In this document: one piece after another, positions 1 to 5,100 of the stretch
How positions within the stretch are numbered: the first letter of the stretch is position 1
Layout of the letters: every line of letters starts with the position of its first letter
Origin: Nitrososphaerota archaeon
Lineage (GTDB): Archaea; Iainarchaeota; Iainarchaeia; Iainarchaeales; VGJJ01
Direction of reading: 5' to 3'
Assembly (NCBI GenBank): GCA_020053155.1
Contig: JAGVNS010000041.1
Span: forward strand, 1 to 7,858
DNA: 7,858 nucleotides
Program-made: the position numbers and the translations under genes
Notes under the pieces: generated by a model
Told to the model about the DNA's origin: nothing
Seen by the model: only the letters and a program-made list of their open reading frames with translations
Database searches by the model: none

Positions 1-1
1 G

Positions 2-478
2 GAATTCAAGCAATGGGAAAATAAGTGGAAAAAGAGCGCCAACCTGCTACCCATTGGAGTATCCTCCTACGGGTTCATCAACAGCATTCAATTTCATAAT
101 CACATGGACTTGCCTACTTATTATGCGTCCATCGAAAAAGGAAAACTGCCAGTATGGAAAGGTATCACCCTTGATTCTAACGAAGCCATGGATAGATACA
201 TCATTTTCAAACTAAAATACGACCAAAAAGTGGAAAATAGCGTTTTTCAGCAAAAATTTGGAAAGAACCTCCACGATGTATATCAATCCACGTTATCCAA
301 ACTCCATCAACTTGGGCTAATTGAAAACAATAAGAACGGATTTCAACTAACATACGCAGGAATGCTATTCTGCGAAGAGGTGTGTGTGCAATTCTATACT
401 TCGCGCGTAAAAAACGATCTTCAAAAACTAAAGGCCGTATACTCAGGTTACATGTTCAAATCCAGCAAATACCAATAG
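2..478 (+). CDS. C-terminal part of a HemN/HemW-like radical SAM protein (5' end outside window)
   Basis: The reading frame is open from the first bases of the window and gives 158 residues before the stop, so the N-terminal radical SAM barrel with its CxxxCxxC cluster lies upstream. What is visible fits the HemN C-terminal region: GVSSYGF, in the place of the usual glycine/serine-rich GxGAxS stretch, then an N-H-x-D-L-x-x-Y-x-x-x-I-x-x-G-x-x-P pattern, then a winged-helix-like part with L-x-x-L-G-L-I-E and L-T-x-x-G. Family members include oxygen-independent coproporphyrinogen III oxidase (HemN), the heme chaperone HemW and other radical SAM enzymes. The C-terminal region alone cannot tell these apart. 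The ATG at position 104 lies inside the conserved region and is not the real start. The gene is richer in A and T than the MEP genes downstream. A T-rich tract follows the stop. The family call is fairly firm; the exact function is not. Confidence 0.72.
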   Translation, partial: EFKQWENKWKKSANLLPIGVSSYGFINSIQFHNHMDLPTYYASIEKGKLPVWKGITLDSNEAMDRYIIFKLKYDQKVENSVFQQKFGKNLHDVYQSTLSKLHQLGLIENNKNGFQLTYAGMLFCEEVCVQFYTSRVKNDLQKLKAVYSGYMFKSSKYQ

Positions 479-530
479 AAAAATAGGCTAGCGGCCAAAA
501 AAAGTCGCGGTCCATTCATGCTTAAACAAT

Positions 531-546
531 GTTTTAGTTTTTTATA
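531..546 (+). terminator. T-rich terminator tract after the radical SAM gene
   Basis: Two T runs (four then six T) lie about 50 bases after the plus-strand stop, with no convincing GC-rich hairpin before them. Archaeal transcription commonly ends at such T-rich stretches. The tract also holds the stop codon of the convergent minus-strand gene, so part of its composition may be coding. This is an inference from composition. Confidence 0.35.
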
Positions 547-1130
547 AATTGTCCATCGTGAAAAGAATATCCTTCTTTTCTATTGGGAACGAATCGTAAG
601 GTTATTCCCATATTTTCATTCATCCATTTTTTGATTTCATCTGCAACTCCTGGATCAAGTCGTGCTAATGTGACCTTGTTTAAACAGTTCATGACATATT
701 CCGCGCGGAGTTGGCGAAGAAACTCCTTTTCGTCTCTGTATTTGCCCGTTTCCATGGCGCGGTGAACAATAGCTTCTAGTTTTTTCCGGTTGAGCTGGTA
801 GACAGTATACCCCACGACTTTTTCTCTGCTGCGCACAGCAATAAACTCCGTCTGCTTATCCCGATTGTCCATTTTGGGGGTTTTTAGAATGGTGTCTACA
901 TCGAGGATAGAGGGAATACTAGTACCGTGATTGATGCCGTATTTTTGATTGTGCGTATGAATTCTTCGTTCATTTTGCCTCATAAAACGAGTGGGCTGTG
1001 CCCATTCATCCGTTGAAGAGCGGGTCACATTTCGAAGTGGCAGTGAAGGTGCTTTATACCAAATCATCTCCCGATTGGTTGGAGAGCGCTCGATTTTTTC
1101 AGTAGGTGTGCGTCCTCGCCTGTGTGTCAT
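534..1130 (-). CDS. Unrecognised basic protein, divergent from ispD
   Basis: This 198-residue protein matches no family I recognise. The first 55 residues or so are rich in Arg, Thr, Pro and Asn and look disordered, beginning MTHRRGRTP. From about residue 90 there is a more ordered, mixed charged region with several predicted amphipathic helices around the EKEFLRQLRAEY stretch and a short beta-like C-terminus. I see no signal peptide, membrane segment or Cys-based metal site. The start at 1130 is supported by the TATA-like box centred about 25 bases upstream, which gives a leaderless transcript. A GAGGT stretch directly abuts the ATG and is too close to act as a Shine-Dalgarno sequence. It is transcribed away from ispD from the same 50-base gap. 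Its short basic N-terminus (MT, then Arg/Lys-rich) resembles those of the two minus-strand proteins near the window end, but the bodies do not align convincingly. Function unknown. Confidence 0.7.
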   Translation of the reverse strand: MTHRRGRTPTEKIERSPTNREMIWYKAPSLPLRNVTRSSTDEWAQPTRFMRQNERRIHTHNQKYGINHGTSIPSILDVDTILKTPKMDNRDKQTEFIAVRSREKVVGYTVYQLNRKKLEAIVHRAMETGKYRDEKEFLRQLRAEYVMNCLNKVTLARLDPGVADEIKKWMNENMGITLRFVPNRKEGYSFHDGQFIKN

Positions 1131-1151
1131 ACCTCAAATTATGCCCCGGGA

Positions 1152-1159
1152 TTAAAATA
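1152..1159. promoter_or_regulatory. Shared TATA-like box of a divergent promoter (ispD operon and minus-strand gene)
   Basis: TTAAAATA on the plus strand reads TATTTTAA on the minus strand. It is the only AT-rich block of this kind in the 50-base gap. Its centre, 1155.5, is the exact midpoint between the ispD ATG at 1181 and the minus-strand ATG at 1130, about 25.5 bases from each. That is the archaeal TATA-to-start distance for leaderless transcripts in both directions. No Shine-Dalgarno at proper spacing precedes either start. Confidence 0.6.
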
Positions 1160-1180
1160 GTGCGCGGTTGTGAAGTTGGT

Positions 1181-1900
1181 ATGGCCGTACACGTTATTTT
1201 GGGGGGAGGGGGTTCCGGGACGCGAATGAAAAGCGCGGTGAACAAATCTTTCATTCTGCTGGAAGGGAAACCCCTCATCGTTTATTCACTGCACGTTTTT
1301 CAACACCACCCTCAAATCACAAACATTATTGTGGTGATGCAAAAAGATTGGGTGCAGGAGCTCATGCCCTGGATTAATAGATTAGGGCTAACTAAAATCA
1401 AAACCATTGTGGAGGGAGGAAAGGAGCGCCAGGATTCTATTCGAAATGGTTTGGATGCCCTTGTTTCCTTCAATCCCAACCCCGAAGACATTGTGCTCGT
1501 GCACAATGCGGCCAATCCCCTCCTAACGAACGAATTAGTATCCGAATGTATTCATGCGGCGCGCGAAAACAAAGCCAGCGTGGCAGCCTACCGCATCAAG
1601 GACACCGTCAAACGGGTACAGCCAGATGGAAAAATAATCGAAACGCTCAAACGGAGCGAATTGTGGGGAATGCAAACCCCCCAATGCATACAGTATGCTC
1701 TTTTTGTTCGTGCGCATGCCAAAGCACAAGAGGATGGCTTTTTAGGTACGGACGATGTGCAACTCGTAGAAAGAATAGGAATTCAACCATTGGTGGTGGA
1801 TTGTGGGTATGAAAACATCAAAATCACGACGCAAGAAGACATCCCTTTTGCGGAACGAATCCTCCAAAAAAGGAAAGAAGCAGCCGAAAAAAGCAAGTAA
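1181..1900 (+). CDS. ispD: 2-C-methyl-D-erythritol 4-phosphate cytidylyltransferase (IspD), MEP pathway
   Basis: IspD joins CTP and methylerythritol 4-phosphate to give CDP-methylerythritol in the cytosol. The 239 residues match the usual length. The N-terminal nucleotide-binding loop is LGGGGSGTRM with Arg15, followed by Lys22, the two residues that stabilise the CTP phosphates in the family. Further marks are DTVK at 141-144, RSELWGMQTPQ at 158-168, and NIKITT with Lys214 near the end. Two positions differ from the bacterial norm: the usual HDAARP reads HNAANP (residues 108-113), so Asp106 and Arg109 of the E. coli enzyme are Asn here. The Pro before Lys22 is also Asn. I chose ATG 1181 because it gives the family N-terminus and sits about 26 bases from the TATA-like box. 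The frame runs open upstream to 1106, but that part crosses the promoter and is unlike IspD. It is the first gene of an operon with the Nudix gene and ispF. A related cytidylyltransferase role cannot be fully excluded, but adjacent ispF makes IspD by far the best call. Confidence 0.9.
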   Translation: MAVHVILGGGGSGTRMKSAVNKSFILLEGKPLIVYSLHVFQHHPQITNIIVVMQKDWVQELMPWINRLGLTKIKTIVEGGKERQDSIRNGLDALVSFNPNPEDIVLVHNAANPLLTNELVSECIHAARENKASVAAYRIKDTVKRVQPDGKIIETLKRSELWGMQTPQCIQYALFVRAHAKAQEDGFLGTDDVQLVERIGIQPLVVDCGYENIKITTQEDIPFAERILQKRKEAAEKSK

Positions 1901-2450
1901 AAAAATCCACGAATCCATTCCAGAGTATGTGGATTGGATTGACAAAAAAGGAAAAGTTATTGGGAGCGTCAACAAAGAGTTCGCCCATGATTATGGTCTT
2001 TGGCACTATGCCGTGCACGTGTTTATTTTTGATGCGAAAAAAAACCTCATTTTTCAACATCGCCCTTCCTATTTGCGCCTAAACCCGGGAAAATGGGATT
2101 CTTCGGCCGGCGGTCACGTTCCTACCGGAATGACGTTGGATAGCGCCGCAATAATGGAGTCCCGCGAAGAATTGGGGGTTAAAACCCCCCTCGTTCGATT
2201 GGGATGGGCGGATGTAGTGGACAAATTTAAAGAATATTACAATCGCGAGAGAATAATATATTACATCGGTCAAACGTCGCAAACGATTCGAATCCAAAAA
2301 GGAGAAGTGGCTGGAATTAAACGCGTTCCCATCGAAAACATCGATTCGTTTGTGAAACAGCACGACGTGACCAACGCTTTCAGGACCGGTTGGAAAAAGT
2401 TTGGCAAAAAGGTAATCCAAAAAATGAGGAAGGAGAGTGGAAAAAAATGA
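1809..2450 (+). CDS. Nudix protein resembling type 1 isopentenyl-diphosphate isomerase / YfcD, atypical active site
   Basis: The 213-residue product has a Lys/Arg-rich tail (about residues 1-35), then a Nudix domain of the Idi/YfcD type: YVDWIDKKGKVIG, GLWHYAVHVFIF, GKWDSSAGGH, the Nudix box at 102-124, and KGEVAGIKRV with Glu166. Relative to type 1 isomerase, histidines corresponding to E. coli His25, His32 and His69 appear kept (60, 66, 103), but the catalytic cysteine before the box is Gly101. In the box, Gly102, Glu117, Glu120, Glu121 and Gly123 are kept, while the family Glu and Arg are Met108 and Met116. It may hydrolyse a diphosphate rather than isomerise IPP, or bind without catalysis. 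ATG 1809 has GGTGGTGG eight bases upstream and overlaps ispD by 92 bases. TTG 1848 and GTG 1929 are alternative starts; the domain proper begins near 1926. The 3' end overlaps ispF by ATGA. Fold firm, reaction uncertain. Confidence 0.82.
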   Translation: MKTSKSRRKKTSLLRNESSKKGKKQPKKASKKIHESIPEYVDWIDKKGKVIGSVNKEFAHDYGLWHYAVHVFIFDAKKNLIFQHRPSYLRLNPGKWDSSAGGHVPTGMTLDSAAIMESREELGVKTPLVRLGWADVVDKFKEYYNRERIIYYIGQTSQTIRIQKGEVAGIKRVPIENIDSFVKQHDVTNAFRTGWKKFGKKVIQKMRKESGKK

Positions 2451-2947
2451 AGGGCGCTTTTCGCATCGGTTTTGGAGTGGACTCGCATCGTTTTCTGCCG
2501 CAGAAAACAAACAAAAAACTGGTTTTGGGGGGAGTGAAAATCAAGGGACACGTGGGATTAGATTCTCATTCGGATGGGGATGTGATTCTGCATGCGCTAT
2601 TCAACGCCCTTTCTTCTGCGGTGGGAGAGGGGAGTATTGGTCAATCGTTTCCAGATACCGACTCAAAATGGAAAGGGGTTAATTCCCAAATTTTCATTCA
2701 GGAGATTTTATCCAAAATTAAAAAACAAAAATTAGAAATAGGGAATGTTGTCATTAGTTTGGAGTGCAAAACACCCAAAATTTCTCCCCACGAAGCCTCA
2801 ATTAAACATAACTTGGCTGAGTTGCTGGGGGTTCCTTTGGGGTGTATTGCCATTCATGCTACTTCAGGGGAAGGGCTGACTTCTTTTGGGAAAGGGGAAG
2901 GAATTTACGGGCAGGCTGTCGTCTTGCTTCAATCCAAACCTAAATAG
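2447..2947 (+). CDS. ispF: 2-C-methyl-D-erythritol 2,4-cyclodiphosphate synthase (IspF), MEP pathway
   Basis: IspF converts CDP-methylerythritol 2-phosphate to the cyclic diphosphate MEcPP with loss of CMP; family members are homotrimers with a metal site at each subunit interface. The 166 residues are slightly above the usual 155-160. GFGVDSHRF near the start carries the metal ligands Asp12 and His14. HSDGDVILHAL (41-51) gives the third ligand, His49. FPDTD (68-72) is the substrate loop, and GEGLTSFGKGEGI near the C-terminus is the nucleotide-side signature. All key metal residues are present. ATG 2447 overlaps the Nudix stop in an ATGA, which indicates translational coupling. An AGGAGAG sequence lies nine bases upstream. 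The substrate comes from IspE, which is not in this window. A T-rich terminator region follows. Confidence 0.95.
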   Translation: MKGAFRIGFGVDSHRFLPQKTNKKLVLGGVKIKGHVGLDSHSDGDVILHALFNALSSAVGEGSIGQSFPDTDSKWKGVNSQIFIQEILSKIKKQKLEIGNVVISLECKTPKISPHEASIKHNLAELLGVPLGCIAIHATSGEGLTSFGKGEGIYGQAVVLLQSKPK

Positions 2948-2960
2948 GCAAGCCTCTGCG

Positions 2961-2995
2961 TTTTTCCCTTTTTTATTTTTGCGCGCCATTTTTTT
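2961..2995 (+). terminator. T-rich terminator region of the ispD-Nudix-ispF operon
   Basis: Beginning 13 bases after the ispF stop there are T runs of five, six, five and seven bases, broken by CCC, A and GCGCGCCA. No long hairpin precedes them. Clustered T runs of this kind are typical archaeal terminators. Confidence 0.55.
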
Positions 2996-3116
2996 AGGAG
3001 TATTGAGGGGGATTGTTGAGCAAAAAGCGGATACTTTTATACAAGAAATGATTCTACATACCCCAAACGGAGTATTTACGACACCCGTACGTTTTTACCC
3101 TGACAAATAACGTATT

Positions 3117-3125
3117 AATTTATAA
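3117..3125 (+). promoter_or_regulatory. dxs: TATA-like box for dxs
   Basis: AATTTATAA lies 61 bases before ATG 3186. With the spacing seen at the other genes of this window, transcription would begin near 3147 and leave a leader of about 39 bases. A second TATA-like stretch (TTTTATAC, 3035-3042) lies further upstream and could be an alternative. So dxs, unlike its neighbours, appears to have a real 5' leader. Confidence 0.45.
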
Positions 3126-3151
3126 CCGGCCCATTCCATTGAATCTTTTCG

Positions 3152-3166
3152 GTGACTCAATGTCAC
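3152..3166 (+). repeat. Inverted repeat GTGAC-N5-GTCAC in the dxs leader
   Basis: A perfect five-base inverted repeat with a five-base spacer starts a few bases after the predicted transcription start. It is followed at once by the overlapping palindrome TCACGTGA (3163-3170). It could be a protein-binding site or a short RNA hairpin next to the ribosome binding site. Short palindromes also arise by chance. Confidence 0.35.
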
Positions 3167-3234
3167 GTGAGGGGGAACCTAGCCCATGTATTCAACGCCC
3201 GCCCAGTCTAGTTCGAATGGTACTGTTCGAATGA
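3160..3234 (+). CDS. Possible 24-codon leader peptide overlapping the dxs start
   Basis: A short frame begins ATG 3160, preceded by GGTGA four bases upstream, a core match to the Shine-Dalgarno consensus. It encodes 24 residues (MSREGEPSPCIQ at the start) and stops at TGA 3232-3234. That stop overlaps the ATG at 3231, which is the internal dxs start where homology to DXS begins. The ATGA overlap mimics that between the Nudix gene and ispF in this window. It may be a real coupled leader peptide or a chance frame. Nothing about the peptide is recognisable. Confidence 0.25.
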   Translation: MSREGEPSPCIQRPPSLVRMVLFE

Positions 3235-5033
3235 GCAAATTAACCCTAAAAGACATTAATTCTCCCGCTGACATTAGGCACTGCTCCATGGATGAAATGC
3301 GGGATATTGCCCAAGAAATCCGTCATTTGCTGATTACAACATGTGCTACCAATGGGGGGCACATTGGGGCGAATTTGGGGGTGGTGGAATTGACCATGGC
3401 CGTTCATTCCGTATTCAACACCCCAAAGGATAAAGTCATTTTTGACACATCCCACCAAACCTATGTCCACAAAATCATCACCGGGAGACGGGATAAATTT
3501 TCTACGCTCTGTAAATACCCGGGGGGATTGTCCCGATTTATCATTCGAGGGGAAAACGAATACGATTTGTTCAGCGCCGGACACGCCTCAACGGGGTTAA
3601 GTGCTGCGATGGGTTTTGCCGAAGCCGCCAAACACCAAAAATCCGATTACCAAACGGTTTGTATTGTGGGAGATGGCGCCCTGAGCGGGGGAATGGCATA
3701 CGAAGCATTGAACAACATGGGGTACAATCAGACCGACATCACCATCGTGTTAAACGATAACAAAATGGGTATTTCTCACAATGTGGGGGCGATGTTTGAA
3801 TACTTGAAACGACTCTCGGACGTTTCATTCGACGAGCAAGGGAGGAGAAGCATTGGTACTATTTTTGAAAAATTGGGATTCAAATATTATGGTCCCATTG
3901 ACGGTCATAATTTTGAGGAATTAATCCACCATTTGAGCGAAATGAAACACATCAAGGGGCCTAAAATTCTTCACGTATTAACCGATAAGGGTCACGGAGT
4001 AGAATACATGGAAAACGATAAGGTAACGTGGCATGAGCACGCCGCCTTTGATGTCCATTCTGGAATTGCCAAAGCCAAGCTCGATAAAACAAAACCCCAA
4101 CACCCTTCCATTGAATCCATTGCGGTTTCTGCTCTCATCAAACTGGCTGAAAAAGATTCTAAAATAATAGGATTAACGGCTGCGATGGCCACCGGAACGG
4201 GAATGGTCAAATTCGGAGAAAAATTTCCCAGCCGATTTTACGATGTGGGGATTGCGGAAGAACACGCCATAACATTCTCGGCCGGAATGGCCGCAGAAGG
4301 AATGAAGCCCGTAGCATGCATTTATTCTCCTTTTTTGCAGCGCGCATTTGACCAAATCATGCATGACGTGGCAAGCATGAATTTGCCCGTGCGCATGCTG
4401 GTACCCAAAGCCGCTTTAACGGGAGACGGGTGGACGCAGGGAGGAATATTGGACATGAGCTATTTACGCGTCATTCCAAATGTGGTAGTGGCGGCCCCCA
4501 AAGATGAGAACGAATTGCAACATATGGTGAAAATGGCCATTGATTATGACCAGGGACCCATTGCCGTGCGCTACCCCAAAGGGCAGAGCTCGGGCATTTC
4601 ATTAGATGCAGAATTCAAAACCATCCCCATTGGAAAAGCAGAAGTGATGAAGGAGGGGAAAGACATTACCCTGCTGGCAATTGGGTGGGAAGTCCAGGAT
4701 GCGATGAAAGTATCCCTTGAATTGGAAAAGCAAGGGATTAGTGCGGCAGTCATTAACGCGCGATTTGTCAAGCCCCTGGATGAAGAAACCATTCTCAAAT
4801 ACGGACAAAAGACCGGAAAAATAATCACCATGGAAGAAAACACTCTTATTGGGGGATTTGGTTCAGCCGTGCTGGAATGCTTGGAGAAGCATGAGGTTCG
4901 GAACGTAATCGTCAAACGAATTGGGGCGATGGATGGATACATTCCTTTTGACAAGCCTGAAAACATAAAGAAATCCTGCGGAATGGCAGTAGAGGACATC
5001 GTAAATACGGCCCAAAAAATGGTTGGAAAATAA
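3186..5033 (+). CDS. dxs: 1-deoxy-D-xylulose-5-phosphate synthase (Dxs), MEP pathway
   Basis: Dxs is the thiamine-diphosphate enzyme that condenses pyruvate and glyceraldehyde 3-phosphate, the entry step of the MEP pathway. The 615 residues show INSPADI (25-30), NGGHIGANLG with His59, SHQTYVHKI, GDGALSGGMAYEALNN with the Mg/ThDP motif Asp163 to Asn192, GPIDGH (236-241), TWH283, and IAEEH with the catalytic Glu358. Tyr380 and VRYP Arg462 are kept. Two acceptor-pocket positions differ from E. coli: Arg420 is Lys408, and His431 is Gln418, with one residue missing between them. The linker between the ThDP fold and GPIDGH (about 200-235) looks shorter than usual. ATG 3186 has GTGAGGGGG about ten bases upstream. 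ATG 3231 is an alternative, since the first 15 residues are not DXS-like. ispG follows 67 bases later with its own promoter. Confidence 0.93.
   Translation: MYSTPAQSSSNGTVRMSKLTLKDINSPADIRHCSMDEMRDIAQEIRHLLITTCATNGGHIGANLGVVELTMAVHSVFNTPKDKVIFDTSHQTYVHKIITGRRDKFSTLCKYPGGLSRFIIRGENEYDLFSAGHASTGLSAAMGFAEAAKHQKSDYQTVCIVGDGALSGGMAYEALNNMGYNQTDITIVLNDNKMGISHNVGAMFEYLKRLSDVSFDEQGRRSIGTIFEKLGFKYYGPIDGHNFEELIHHLSEMKHIKGPKILHVLTDKGHGVEYMENDKVTWHEHAAFDVHSGIAKAKLDKTKPQHPSIESIAVSALIKLAEKDSKIIGLTAAMATGTGMVKFGEKFPSRFYDVGIAEEHAITFSAGMAAEGMKPVACIYSPFLQRAFDQIMHDVASMNLPVRMLVPKAALTGDGWTQGGILDMSYLRVIPNVVVAAPKDENELQHMVKMAIDYDQGPIAVRYPKGQSSGISLDAEFKTIPIGKAEVMKEGKDITLLAIGWEVQDAMKVSLELEKQGISAAVINARFVKPLDEETILKYGQKTGKIITMEENTLIGGFGSAVLECLEKHEVRNVIVKRIGAMDGYIPFDKPENIKKSCGMAVEDIVNTAQKMVGK
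3211..3233 (+). repeat. Direct repeat GTTCGAATG with nested TTCGAA palindromes at the internal dxs start
   Basis: GTTCGAATG occurs at 3211-3219 and again at 3225-3233, five bases apart. Each copy holds TTCGAA, and a GTAC palindrome lies in the middle, so 3212-3231 is also nearly dyad-symmetric. The second copy contains the ATG at 3231. It could be a regulator site or a hairpin that affects starts at 3231. If 3186 is the true start, it is coding and encodes the SSNGTVR part. Confidence 0.45.
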
Positions 5034-5047
5034 GGCAATCGTCCTCA

Positions 5048-5065
5048 TTTTTTTCCGTTATTTTA
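5048..5065 (+). terminator. T-rich terminator tract after dxs
   Basis: A run of seven T, then CCGTTATTTTA, begins 15 bases after the dxs stop and lies upstream of the ispG promoter. There is no hairpin. It fits an archaeal T-rich terminator and suggests that dxs and ispG can be transcribed separately. Confidence 0.45.
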
Positions 5066-5072
5066 CGTATCC

Positions 5073-5080
5073 TTAAATTA
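5073..5080 (+). promoter_or_regulatory. ispG: TATA-like box for ispG
   Basis: TTAAATTA is centred about 24.5 bases before ATG 5101, close to the spacing at the other leaderless genes here. It lies too near to GTG 5092 to serve that start. GGAAGTG (5086-5092) also lies eight bases before ATG 5101 and could act as a Shine-Dalgarno sequence if the transcript begins earlier. Confidence 0.45.
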
Positions 5081-5100
5081 GAGTTGGAAGTGTGAAAGAT

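Noticed and set aside
534..1130. The gene starting at 1130 as a third member of the paralogous pair
   Set aside because: Only the basic N-terminal tail is similar; the conserved body motifs of the pair are absent.
1106..1180. 25-codon upstream extension of ispD
   Set aside because: It crosses the divergent promoter and overlaps the start of the minus-strand gene, has no IspD similarity, and ATG 1181 fits both family length and TATA spacing.
1809..2450. Calling the Nudix gene idi (IPP isomerase)
   Set aside because: The catalytic cysteine of type 1 isomerase is replaced by Gly and the Nudix box is altered, so the symbol would claim more than the sequence shows.
2079..2510. 143-codon minus-strand frame opposite the Nudix gene and ispF
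   Set aside because: It is a shadow of two clearly recognisable genes, with no promoter or motif.
2886..3110. Plus-strand frame overlapping the ispF end and running into the intergenic region (also as a short version from TTG 3003 or ATG 3048)
   Set aside because: The first part is an out-of-frame shadow of ispF and the rest runs through the T-rich terminator region. The short versions lack a convincing promoter or ribosome binding site, and the peptide is unrecognised.
4571..5038. 155-codon minus-strand frame inside dxs
   Set aside because: It is antisense to the strongly conserved C-terminal part of Dxs and has no features of its own.
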